From contig CAZBUJ010000006.1 of NCBI GenBank assembly GCA_964495075.1, positions 1 through 64,000 on the forward strand: DNA of 64,000 nucleotides, written 5' to 3'. Within the stretch, counting starts at the first letter, position 1. Each line of letters begins with the position of its first letter. The stretch is from JAFGJQ01 sp964495075. GTDB taxonomy: Bacteria > Planctomycetota > Phycisphaerae > UBA1845. The notes below the pieces were generated by a model. The model had not been told where the DNA came from. It saw only the letters and a program-made list of their open reading frames with translations, and ran no database searches. Positions 1 through 7,017 of this stretch are shown here, piece after piece. The position numbers and the translations under genes are program-made.

Positions 1-92
1 ACGGCACAGAGCGCGGGGACGCGCGGCGCGGCAGATACCGGACGGACGTGCCGCGCGGGGCGGACGCCGGGGTTCGCCGGCGGCGGGTGGCG

Positions 93-1451
93 CTATGGAC
101 GCACGTCGCGGGGCACCGGCGGGTCCTCCAGGCAGGTGACGTGAACGTTGTCCGCGACGATTCTATAGGCGTAGAGCCAGCCGTTGGCGACGTACCAGAC
201 GTTCAATCGGTTGGCGACGTGCGCCCAGTGAGCCATCAGCGTCGAGCCGGAGGCGCCGTCGACCGGCGGATCGGTGCTGTAGATCACGCTGTTCTCGTAA
301 CGGTCGGCGTGCCACATGGCGTAGAAGATGCCGCCCGACGCCAGCACATCATCGAAGGCGTCGTTCAGTTGTTGGACGTCGGCAGCGGAGTAGAGACCGG
401 CGGGCTCGCGACTGGCGAGTCGCCTGTCATACGACGCGGTCTGGAACCCGCCCGGGCCGTAGAACTTGTAGGTTGCATCCCACTCAGCAAAGTTCGACCC
501 ATGGATATGGTCCTGTTCGTCCCATTCGCGCAGGAACAGGAACTCGCGTGCCGCGGTGTACCGGAGGATGGTGTGGGTATGACCGCATGGTAGAACGAAG
601 TCGAAGATGTGATCGCCGTAGGGGATGTTGGTCAGGTGGGCGAGAAGATCATCGCGGCAGCCGATGATCTGCGCGCGGTAGCCGCCGTACCGGTAGTACT
701 CCGAGAAGTTGCAGGGGTGATACTGCGTATGCACGGCCGGCTCCCAGGCCCGGTCGTTGCGATCGAGAGCCCGCTGCATGAGGGCCCACATGGGTTGACC
801 GCCGGCCATGCGCGAGTTGATTCCGATCGACTGCGGCAGATTGAACGATCGGGTCGCCAGGATGGATGCGTGGTACTTATCGCACGCGTCGTCGGTCATG
901 GTCTCGCATTCCACGCCGGGATTCGCGGTCGGGTCCTTGCCCCAATTGTCGTTGGACAGCGTGTACGTGGCGGTGCGGTCGTCGTAGTAGCGGGCGACCC
1001 GGAGGAAGCGCACGTCAGCGTCTTCGAATCGGAGTTGGATCGAGTTGGTGGCGGCGAAGCCCACCGAGACGTAGACGCGCGCGGCGTCGTAGCGTACGGC
1101 GTCGACGCCATTGAAGAACTCCGTAGCCTGGTGTACGGGAAGGGGGGACCATGCACCGTGCGGCCGGTCGCGGCGAGACACCACCGGCGTCGACGAGCCG
1201 GCCAGGACGCGGAACACGTACGTCACGGGGTACTCGAATGCCCACCGCCGCCACAGGAACTCGTCGATGCGGATTTCGAAGCGCGTATGGCGGCCGAGGT
1301 TTGCCCGGGCGGCCCGCGAGGGTTCGTCCGGCTCGGCGGATGTGTCGAGCCGGCTCGGCCGATCGCTGATATCGGCCCCGGCCAGCGTGCCGGCGAGCAG
1401 GCTGATCGCGAAGCACACGGGCATCCATGGTTTGAAAGGACGATTGCTCAT
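93..1451 (-). CDS. Secreted protein of unknown function
   Basis: I do not recognise this protein. The frame is open back to a GTG at 1490, but the ATG at 1451 begins MSNRPFKPW followed by a hydrophobic segment ending near GTLAGA, so a signal peptide starts there and I place the start at 1451 (452 residues). The mature protein is rich in Trp, Tyr and His, and has cysteines in CETMTDDAC, YHPCNF and IIGC that would suit disulfides outside the cytoplasm. A C-terminal stretch (GIFYAMWHADRYENSV, then HWAHVANRLNVWYVANGWLYAY) vaguely recalls the end of polysaccharide-deacetylase-like exported proteins, but no catalytic motif is convincing. No clear Shine-Dalgarno lies upstream. It stands alone; its upstream neighbour on the same strand starts beyond 1782. 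Confidence 0.75.
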   Translation of the reverse strand: MSNRPFKPWMPVCFAISLLAGTLAGADISDRPSRLDTSAEPDEPSRAARANLGRHTRFEIRIDEFLWRRWAFEYPVTYVFRVLAGSSTPVVSRRDRPHGAWSPLPVHQATEFFNGVDAVRYDAARVYVSVGFAATNSIQLRFEDADVRFLRVARYYDDRTATYTLSNDNWGKDPTANPGVECETMTDDACDKYHASILATRSFNLPQSIGINSRMAGGQPMWALMQRALDRNDRAWEPAVHTQYHPCNFSEYYRYGGYRAQIIGCRDDLLAHLTNIPYGDHIFDFVLPCGHTHTILRYTAAREFLFLREWDEQDHIHGSNFAEWDATYKFYGPGGFQTASYDRRLASREPAGLYSAADVQQLNDAFDDVLASGGIFYAMWHADRYENSVIYSTDPPVDGASGSTLMAHWAHVANRLNVWYVANGWLYAYRIVADNVHVTCLEDPPVPRDVRP

Positions 1452-1781
1452 CAACGCGAGTATACACGATGTCGTCGTCGGTTCGACCACGGCGCGCCAG
1501 GCGGCGGTAGTTCCGATAAGCGTGCCCGATGGTGGTTCGGATTGGGGACGCGCGGCGCCGGGTATGATCCGGCCCGGTGACAGGTGAACGACCGAGTGAA
1601 TGGTCCGATGGGCCGTGTGGTACTTCTTTCGCCGGCTTCCCGGGGTGAGGCACGACTCGACGTGCGTGTACTTGTGCGGCGTGCAGATATCGGGCAGAAG
1701 CGGCTCTATCCAACTCGAGGTGCCCCTGACGTCCAGGTGGATTCGGCCGTGCCTGCGTCCGGGTTTTTTATGAGCGACGGC
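1452..1781. other. Intergenic, no gene seen
   Basis: About 330 bases between two minus-strand genes. It contains a run of six T at about 1764-1769 on the plus strand but no convincing stem in front of it. Open frames here are only extensions of frames antisense to the neighbours. I see no RNA gene. Confidence 0.5.
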
Positions 1782-3881
1782 CTACTGCCGCGACAGCGAG
1801 TTCATCACCCGGCGATAGATGGCGGCGTGCGGGCCGCCGCGGCGCACCCCTTGCGCCGCCACCTGGCGGGCGCTATCCGGATCGCCCGTCTCGACGTACG
1901 ATTTGATCAGCGCCATGTCGACGGCCAGGGCATCGGAGCCTGACAGCTTCTTGCGCGCCTGACGCAGGGCTGGAATCGCTTTCGCATACTCACCGAGCAA
2001 CTGATGAAGACGCCCCATGTACCGCTCCGGCTGACCCGACGTCTGATCCGAGCAGCGCTGGAACAGGGCGATCTGATCGATCGTCTCCCGCGCCAACGCG
2101 CGATCGCTCGCGCTCAGCGCTCCGTTGATTTGCTCCCGACAGGCCAGCATGAAGTACGTGTACTCGAACGCGGTTCCGCAATACGTGGGAACGCTGCGCC
2201 GTGCCGTTCGAAACAGCTCCTCCGCCCGGACGAAGTGATTCTGCCCGACGATGGCCCGCGCCACCATCCCCGACAGCGGGATGCGGAACGTGTGGTGGGT
2301 GGTAGGCTCGCACCACTTTTCGGCCAGCTTGCGAATGTCCGGCGGCATGACGGCCAGCAGACCGGTCCGCTCTGCCTCGAGCCGCGCATACGTTTCCGGG
2401 TTCGACTCGCGCATGAACGGAATGCCAAACAGGCGACACAACTGCTCGGCCACGGTGTAGTCGTCGTACGGGTTCTTGCCGAGACGGAGCGCGCACACCT
2501 CGAACGACGTCAACGCATCGCAGGCATCCTGCGGCACGTGGAGCGGGCCCTCGAAGGAAACCAGCGCCTTGACGAGAGTCCTGGCCAGCAGCCACTGGCC
2601 ATGAAGCGACGGATGCACGTGGTCATCCAACAGTTCCCAACCGATGCAGCCGCCCGGACTCGCGTCCCGAAACGCCTGCTGCACGTCGCACAAGACGCCC
2701 TTGCCGTCCCGGGCGGCCCGGCGAATGGCATCGACCGATGGCGACGGCGCCCGCCATGGCATTGTGTCGAGGTCGAGAGCCTTGCGATAATGAATGCGGG
2801 CCTGCGTCATCGCGCCGCACGCCTCGTGGGCCTGCCCCAACCGGAAGTGGGCTCGGGCATGGTTGGGGTCGAGGGCGACCGCTTCCGTCAACAAACGAAC
2901 GGCGAGGGCCGGCTCGTTCGGCAGGGCTTCCACTCCGTGCGTCAGCAGTCCGTCGAGCTTGTCGCGCGTTGCCGTCGCGAGATGCGACGTGTCGCACTGC
3001 CCGATGGGGGCCAGCCCCCGTTCGTTGGACGCCAGCGTGCAGACCAGGACGGGAACCGATCGCGCGTGACACCGGGCGATCATCTCGCGCACGTGGCCAT
3101 AAAGGTTGGCGGCCGCCGCCTCTCGCAACGGGCTGTCGTGGGGGATCTGGCGCTCACCAACTACAGCCTCCATCAGCCTTTTGTTCGATGGCCGGCCGCG
3201 GAGACGCCCCCAGGCTCCCGACACCAGTTGGCTGATCCCCAGCGACCCGTACCATCGGCCGAACCGGATCGCTCCCGGCGACCGCCCGGCACGGTGCAGC
3301 GACGCGACACCGCACGCTCCGAAGAACTCGTTGTGGCCCGTGTAGACCACCACGAGGTCGGGCTCGTAGTCGAGCATCTCCGTGAGCATGTCGAGCACGG
3401 GAAAGCTGGCCACCGCAGTGGTCCCGAGATTGATCACTTCCACGTTCCGGTTCGGCCACACCTCGCTGAGCATGGCTTGCAGAAAGGCGGACGGGGCGAA
3501 CCCCATCGGTTGCGGGAATCCTTTGATGGCGGAGCCGCCGGCGAGCACGATCCGCACCGTGTTCTCCGGCCTCGGCGCGAAGAACGCGAACTGGTTCAGC
3601 GAGCCGGGCTTGGTCACGGCCGCGTTGAAGTACGACGCCGCCCCGGCGGTGTCGGTCACGATGAGCGACCGGCCGTTGTCCGTGCCCGCGGCGTGCACCG
3701 TGGGCGGATACCCGCCCAATCCGCACAGGCGGGTCACGCCCTCGACGCCGAGCAGGGCGAGCAACGGCAGCAGCATGCTGATGACGATGAAAACGAACCG
3801 CTTGCCCCGGCTGAGCAACGGCCGCGGCGCCGGCTTGTCCGACGGTTCGTTTTCGTGCCTTGTTTGCTTCGTGCCGCTCAA
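1782..3881 (-). CDS. Membrane-anchored SGNH/GDSL hydrolase with TPR segments
   Basis: 699 residues. An N-terminal tail of about 25 polar residues precedes one membrane segment (about 28-46, FVFIVISMLLPLLALLG), so the protein is probably a type II membrane protein with the enzyme outside. The SGNH blocks are visible: block I Gly-Gly-Ser at 115-117 (LAGGSAIKG), the Asn block in YTGHNEFFG (Asn184), and the catalytic Asp-x-x-His in DDHVHPS (Asp420, His423). A TPR-like pair is inserted at about 320-370 (NEPALAVRLLTEAVALDPNHARAHFRLGQAHE), and more helical repeats follow to the C-terminus. Family members are esterases or acyltransferases acting on cell-surface glycans or lipids; the substrate here cannot be read. 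The start ATG at 3881 is the first in frame and gives a sensible membrane topology. Confidence 0.8.
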   Translation of the reverse strand: MSGTKQTRHENEPSDKPAPRPLLSRGKRFVFIVISMLLPLLALLGVEGVTRLCGLGGYPPTVHAAGTDNGRSLIVTDTAGAASYFNAAVTKPGSLNQFAFFAPRPENTVRIVLAGGSAIKGFPQPMGFAPSAFLQAMLSEVWPNRNVEVINLGTTAVASFPVLDMLTEMLDYEPDLVVVYTGHNEFFGACGVASLHRAGRSPGAIRFGRWYGSLGISQLVSGAWGRLRGRPSNKRLMEAVVGERQIPHDSPLREAAAANLYGHVREMIARCHARSVPVLVCTLASNERGLAPIGQCDTSHLATATRDKLDGLLTHGVEALPNEPALAVRLLTEAVALDPNHARAHFRLGQAHEACGAMTQARIHYRKALDLDTMPWRAPSPSVDAIRRAARDGKGVLCDVQQAFRDASPGGCIGWELLDDHVHPSLHGQWLLARTLVKALVSFEGPLHVPQDACDALTSFEVCALRLGKNPYDDYTVAEQLCRLFGIPFMRESNPETYARLEAERTGLLAVMPPDIRKLAEKWCEPTTHHTFRIPLSGMVARAIVGQNHFVRAEELFRTARRSVPTYCGTAFEYTYFMLACREQINGALSASDRALARETIDQIALFQRCSDQTSGQPERYMGRLHQLLGEYAKAIPALRQARKKLSGSDALAVDMALIKSYVETGDPDSARQVAAQGVRRGGPHAAIYRRVMNSLSRQ

Positions 3882-4233
3882 GCGTTTTCAACTCTGCGGG
3901 TCTTCGAGAAACAGCGCCGCTGCACGAACGTGTCACGAGGCCAGTATCGGCCGCCCCGATTCCGCTGTCCAGCCGATCCACCGTACCCGCGGCGACGCTC
4001 ATCGCCGGCGCGTGTAAGAAAGAGTCGCGGGGCCTTGGCGCCACCGGGACATCACGCCGATACGAATCATACCGGCTGAGGGATCGGCGAACGGCCGGCC
4101 CGGCTCCGGCGTAAACGAACATGCGGCAGCCAGTTGACGTAGGGACGTCTAGTGGCGCGGACGGAAGGATGGATGGCATGGAGGCCGTCCCGGATCCCCG
4201 CGACGTTGGCAACTCGACCGATCGCATAAGAGA
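3882..4233. other. Divergent intergenic region
   Basis: 352 bases between the divergently oriented SGNH hydrolase and the secreted protein at 4234. It must carry both promoters, but I cannot point to a confident -35/-10 pair on either strand. No small gene with a ribosome binding site stands out. Confidence 0.45.
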
Positions 4234-5181
4234 ATGGCCATGTCCCCCCTCAAGGCATGTCAAGGTGGCGCTCCGTTCGTGCTTGCTGGTCTTGTGTTGT
4301 GGTCCGCGTCCGTCGGTCTGGGCGAACCTGCGGTCGCCCACGATGATGCCACGCGGCAAACGTCTGGGCCGCAGCAGACTCCCACCGACGAACCGGAACC
4401 GGCCCCGGCCGACGCGGCGGACGACGTCTGGGGCCCGTGCGACGAGTTCGTCGGGTGGTACAACATGGCCCAGCGCAATCCCGAAGGCGATCACGAGAAC
4501 GACGGCGACATCGCGGACGGCGATCGGCTGATCTGCGTTCTGAAGCACGGCAACTCGTATTATTCCGTCTGCCGCGGCTTCGAGGTCCCGTTCGAACCCT
4601 GCCCCGACGGCCTCACCTGGGCCCTTGAACCGTCCAGCATGAAAAGCACGACGATCGGCTTCGACGAGGAGGCGGAGACGTACTACCTCAAGGTCATGGA
4701 TTCGTGGGCCATGCAGCAGGGGCACGAAGAAGGGCACGACCCCACTCGGAAGCGGCCGTTGACGGCGATCGACGACCCGGACTGGCTGCTCGATCCGACC
4801 GCTCCGCCGCCCCGCACCCTCGACGATTTCCTCGGTTGGCACAAAGCCGTCTGGTTCCCGTATGTGCGATGGGAACTGCAAAAGGACGCCGAAGGTTACT
4901 TCGCCACGTACCAGGAAATGCGCGAGCCGGGCGAATGGAAGACGGAGGGCGAACGGGTCGACCTCGCGCCGCTGGCCGGGCAACTCGGCTTCTCCGGCCT
5001 GGACCACCGCGACAAAGTCCATCTCGTCTACAACAGAACCCTGAAACGCTTCGAACTTGCGATGAAGTTGGAGTCGAGCGTCCTCCGAATGCCGCTCACG
5101 AAGTTCGAGTCGCCGGCTTCGCTCGAAGAGGATGCGGCCCCCCTGCCCAAGGTGACGATCGGCATACCGTCCTGGCATTGA
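4234..5181 (+). CDS. Secreted hypothetical protein
   Basis: 315 residues, not recognised. The N-terminus (MAMSPLKACQGGAPFVLAGLVLWSA then GEPAVA) is a signal peptide. A Pro/Glu/Asp/Ala-rich linker follows (about 35-65), then a folded region beginning DDVWGPCDEFVGWYNMAQ. That region has paired cysteines (LICVLKH, SVCRGFEVPFEPCPDG), a segment GFDEEAETYYLKVMDSW, and the repeated theme CDEFVGWYN / LDDFLGWHKAVW, suggesting two copies of a small module of the kind that measures an enzyme-like 'dose-response' fold in secreted planctomycete proteins; this comparison is only a visual impression. ATG codons at 4234 and 4240 are both possible starts. It stands alone, with the divergent SGNH hydrolase upstream. 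Confidence 0.7.
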   Translation: MAMSPLKACQGGAPFVLAGLVLWSASVGLGEPAVAHDDATRQTSGPQQTPTDEPEPAPADAADDVWGPCDEFVGWYNMAQRNPEGDHENDGDIADGDRLICVLKHGNSYYSVCRGFEVPFEPCPDGLTWALEPSSMKSTTIGFDEEAETYYLKVMDSWAMQQGHEEGHDPTRKRPLTAIDDPDWLLDPTAPPPRTLDDFLGWHKAVWFPYVRWELQKDAEGYFATYQEMREPGEWKTEGERVDLAPLAGQLGFSGLDHRDKVHLVYNRTLKRFELAMKLESSVLRMPLTKFESPASLEEDAAPLPKVTIGIPSWH

Positions 5182-5343
5182 TCGCTTTGTGCCCATGGTG
5201 GGCGACCGGGTATCACGGACCGCGCAAGCAGTCCCGGGCGCCGTGACCGTCCCGGGCACGGTTCTCCGCTTCGCGCGGCTTCGCGAAGGCGGACGGAACG
5301 GAGGCCACGAGCGCGCCTACCGGTTTTCTGCTTCGGGGTCCGG

Positions 5344-5620
5344 TCACGGCTTCGTCCGGTTCTCCGCTCGTAGGCCGGGCACGTGTTTGAACTCCCTCTC
5401 GTAGTTGGTGACGACGACGGCGTTCGGCGCCAGGGCGTGTGCTGCGATCAGGGTGTCGAGCGGGCCGATGGGCGTACCGGCCTGCGCGAGAGTGGTCCGA
5501 ACGGCGCCGCACGCCGACGCGGCTTCATGACGAAACGGGCGGCCTTCCAGCGGCGCCCAGGAATGGGCGAGGGTGATCGTGTCGCGGGCGGAATCGCGGC
5601 TTTTCGCAACGCGTAAGGCC
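5344..5620 (-). pseudogene. VapC-type PIN toxin, 5'-truncated remnant
   Basis: Reading the minus strand, about 90 residues match the C-terminal two thirds of a VapC PIN-domain ribonuclease: a segment like the usual 'ekSrnperN' helix (RVAKSRDSARDTITLAH), then APLEGRPF, AGTPIGPLDTLIAAHALA and VVVTNYEREFKHVPGL, which is the standard VapC ending. What is missing is the first third, including the strand with the catalytic Asp-x-Asn and the second acidic residue. Upstream of about 5620 the frame runs into unrelated sequence that is the PadR promoter region. Only one of the metal-binding acids (the Asp in GPLDTL) remains, so it cannot be an active toxin. No VapB antitoxin is adjacent. I treat it as the relic of a toxin-antitoxin pair. 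Confidence 0.7.
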
Positions 5621-5640
5621 CATGGCGGCCGCCCTGACGC

Positions 5641-5687
5641 TTGACAAGGCGACATATACATAGTATATATATTGTACGTATACATAG
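5641..5687 (+). promoter_or_regulatory. padR operon promoter with direct-repeat operator
   Basis: A perfect -35 (TTGACA, 5641-5646), a 17-base spacer and -10 TATATA (5664-5669) form the clearest sigma70-type promoter in the window. Around the -10 sit two exact copies of TATACATAG, at 5655-5663 and 5679-5687, 24 bases apart. This AT-rich island is conspicuous in GC-rich DNA. PadR repressors commonly bind their own promoters at sites built of ATGT/ACAT elements, so autoregulation is the natural reading. Confidence 0.75.
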
Positions 5688-5698
5688 CTAGCTGACCC

Positions 5699-6271
5699 GT
5701 GGCGGGCGTTTTTGCCCGCCCGGCGAGGAGAGACGGACTGTCGTTCAAGTACGCCATCCTGGGTTTGCTCGCGGACGGCCCGCGCCACGGGTATGAGTTG
5801 CGGGCTCAATACGAACATCAACTCGTGCCGTCGGCCAAGCTGAACGTCGGCCAGGTTTACCCCACCCTGGATCGGCTCCAACGGGATGGCTGGGTCGCGC
5901 ACGATGTGGTCAGCCAGCCCGAGCGGCCCGACAAGAAAGTCTATGCCCTCACCGAAGAGGGGCAGCGTCGGCTGCGGGCCTGGCTCGACGCGCCCTCCGC
6001 GCTGAATCTGGACGCGCGGAACGAGACGTTCGTCAAGCTGATGCTGGCCAGACGGCTGGTGGAGTGCGAACCGTTAGACGTCCTGAAGGTCGAGAAGAGA
6101 GCGTGCTTCGCTCGTCTGCATGAAGTAACCCAGGCCCGAGCCAAGGCGAGGGAAGATGGTGAACCCCTACCGGCGATTCTCCTCCTTGACCTGGCCGTCC
6201 TTCGACTCGAGGCCTTCATGAAGTGGTTGGAGAACTGCGATGAGGCACTGCGACAGGAGAGACAGTCGTGA
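5699..6271 (+). CDS. PadR-family transcriptional regulator
   Basis: The winged-helix PadR domain is clear: LSFKYAILGLLADGPRHGYEL, LNVGQVYPTLDRLQRDGWV and KKVYALTEEGQRRLRAW, followed by a helical C-terminal dimerisation region (190 residues from the GTG at 5699). The start is debatable. Family members begin about where LSFKYAILGLL begins, and that Leu is a CTG codon at 5738 with GAGGAG seven bases upstream, whereas the GTG at 5699 has no ribosome binding site and adds an odd Arg-rich tail. I list the GTG as the first conventional start but think CTG is more likely used. The stop overlaps the next gene's GTG, so it is the first gene of a PadR-ABC-permease operon and probably represses it. Confidence 0.9.
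   Translation: MAGVFARPARRDGLSFKYAILGLLADGPRHGYELRAQYEHQLVPSAKLNVGQVYPTLDRLQRDGWVAHDVVSQPERPDKKVYALTEEGQRRLRAWLDAPSALNLDARNETFVKLMLARRLVECEPLDVLKVEKRACFARLHEVTQARAKAREDGEPLPAILLLDLAVLRLEAFMKWLENCDEALRQERQS
5701..5720 (+). promoter_or_regulatory. Short perfect hairpin in padR leader
   Basis: GGCGGGC (5701-5707) and GCCCGCC (5714-5720) form a 7-bp perfect stem around the loop GTTTTT. It lies after the predicted transcription start (about 5676) and just before a GAGGAG ribosome binding site at 5725-5730. It may be a leader hairpin; the absence of a T-run after the stem argues against a terminator on the plus strand. Confidence 0.5.
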
Positions 6272-7017
6272 GCGCTGAGAAGGCGGCTGCCGTTGAGGCA
6301 TCCGGGTTGACGCGGATCTTCGGCGCGGGTGCGGCCAGGGTCGAAGCGCTGAGCGGCATCGACGTTCGAGTCAGCCGCGGCGAGTTCGTGGCCGTCATGG
6401 GACCGTCCGGATCCGGCAAGAGCACGCTGTTGCATCTGCTGGGCGGGCTGGATGAACCCACGAGTGGATCGGTGAAGGTAGATGGTCAGGACCTGAGCCG
6501 TTTGAGCGACGACGAGATTACGGAGTTGCGGCGCCGTCACCTCGGGTTCGTTTTTCAAGCGTTCAATCTCTTGCAGGTGCTGACCGCGGGCGAGAACGTC
6601 GCGTTGCCGCTGATCATCGACGGCCGGAGCGAAGCCGAGGCCACTGAAAAGGCCCGGACAATGCTGGAGCGGGTCGGGATCGCCAGCCGCATGGACCATT
6701 ACCCCACCGAACTGGCCGGCGGCGAGCAGCAGCGGGTGGCCCTGGCCCGCTCATTGTGTGCCGATCCCGTTTTGCTGCTGGCCGACGAGCCCACGGGCAA
6801 TCTCGACAGCCGCGCCAGCGAGCAGATCATCGCCCTGTTGCGCAAGCTCGTCGATGAGCACGGTCAGACAATCGTGATGGTCACTCACAACGCCGGCCAT
6901 GCCGCCATGGCGGATCGTCTGATCACGCTGCGCGACGGCCGAATCGAGGACGAGCAGACGTTGCCGCGGGGTCGCTCGCCGGATGCCGTGCTTCAGGACC
7001 TGGAGCCGTCGCCATGA
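6268..7017 (+). CDS. ABC transporter ATP-binding protein, MacB/LolD type
   Basis: 249 residues with all ABC ATPase motifs: Walker A GPSGSGKST (45-53), Q-loop in FVFQAFNLLQ, signature LAGGEQQRVALARSL, Walker B VLLLADEPTGNLD and switch His in MVTHNAGH. The LDEPT-insertion around 'LRRRHLGFVFQAFNLL' places it with the LolD/MacB/FtsE group that pairs with FtsX-like permeases and performs mechanotransmission rather than classical import. It starts at a GTG preceded by CAGGAGAGA, overlapping the padR stop, and its stop overlaps the start of the permease gene (ATGA). It should drive the adjacent 845-residue permease at the inner membrane, in lipoprotein or small-molecule extrusion; the cargo is unknown. 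Confidence 0.95.
   Translation: MSAEKAAAVEASGLTRIFGAGAARVEALSGIDVRVSRGEFVAVMGPSGSGKSTLLHLLGGLDEPTSGSVKVDGQDLSRLSDDEITELRRRHLGFVFQAFNLLQVLTAGENVALPLIIDGRSEAEATEKARTMLERVGIASRMDHYPTELAGGEQQRVALARSLCADPVLLLADEPTGNLDSRASEQIIALLRKLVDEHGQTIVMVTHNAGHAAMADRLITLRDGRIEDEQTLPRGRSPDAVLQDLEPSP

Noticed and set aside
3154..5259. A 701-codon open frame on the minus strand.
   Set aside because: It spans the divergent promoter region and both flanking genes in wrong frames; composition is Arg/Gly/Val-rich without domain signal.
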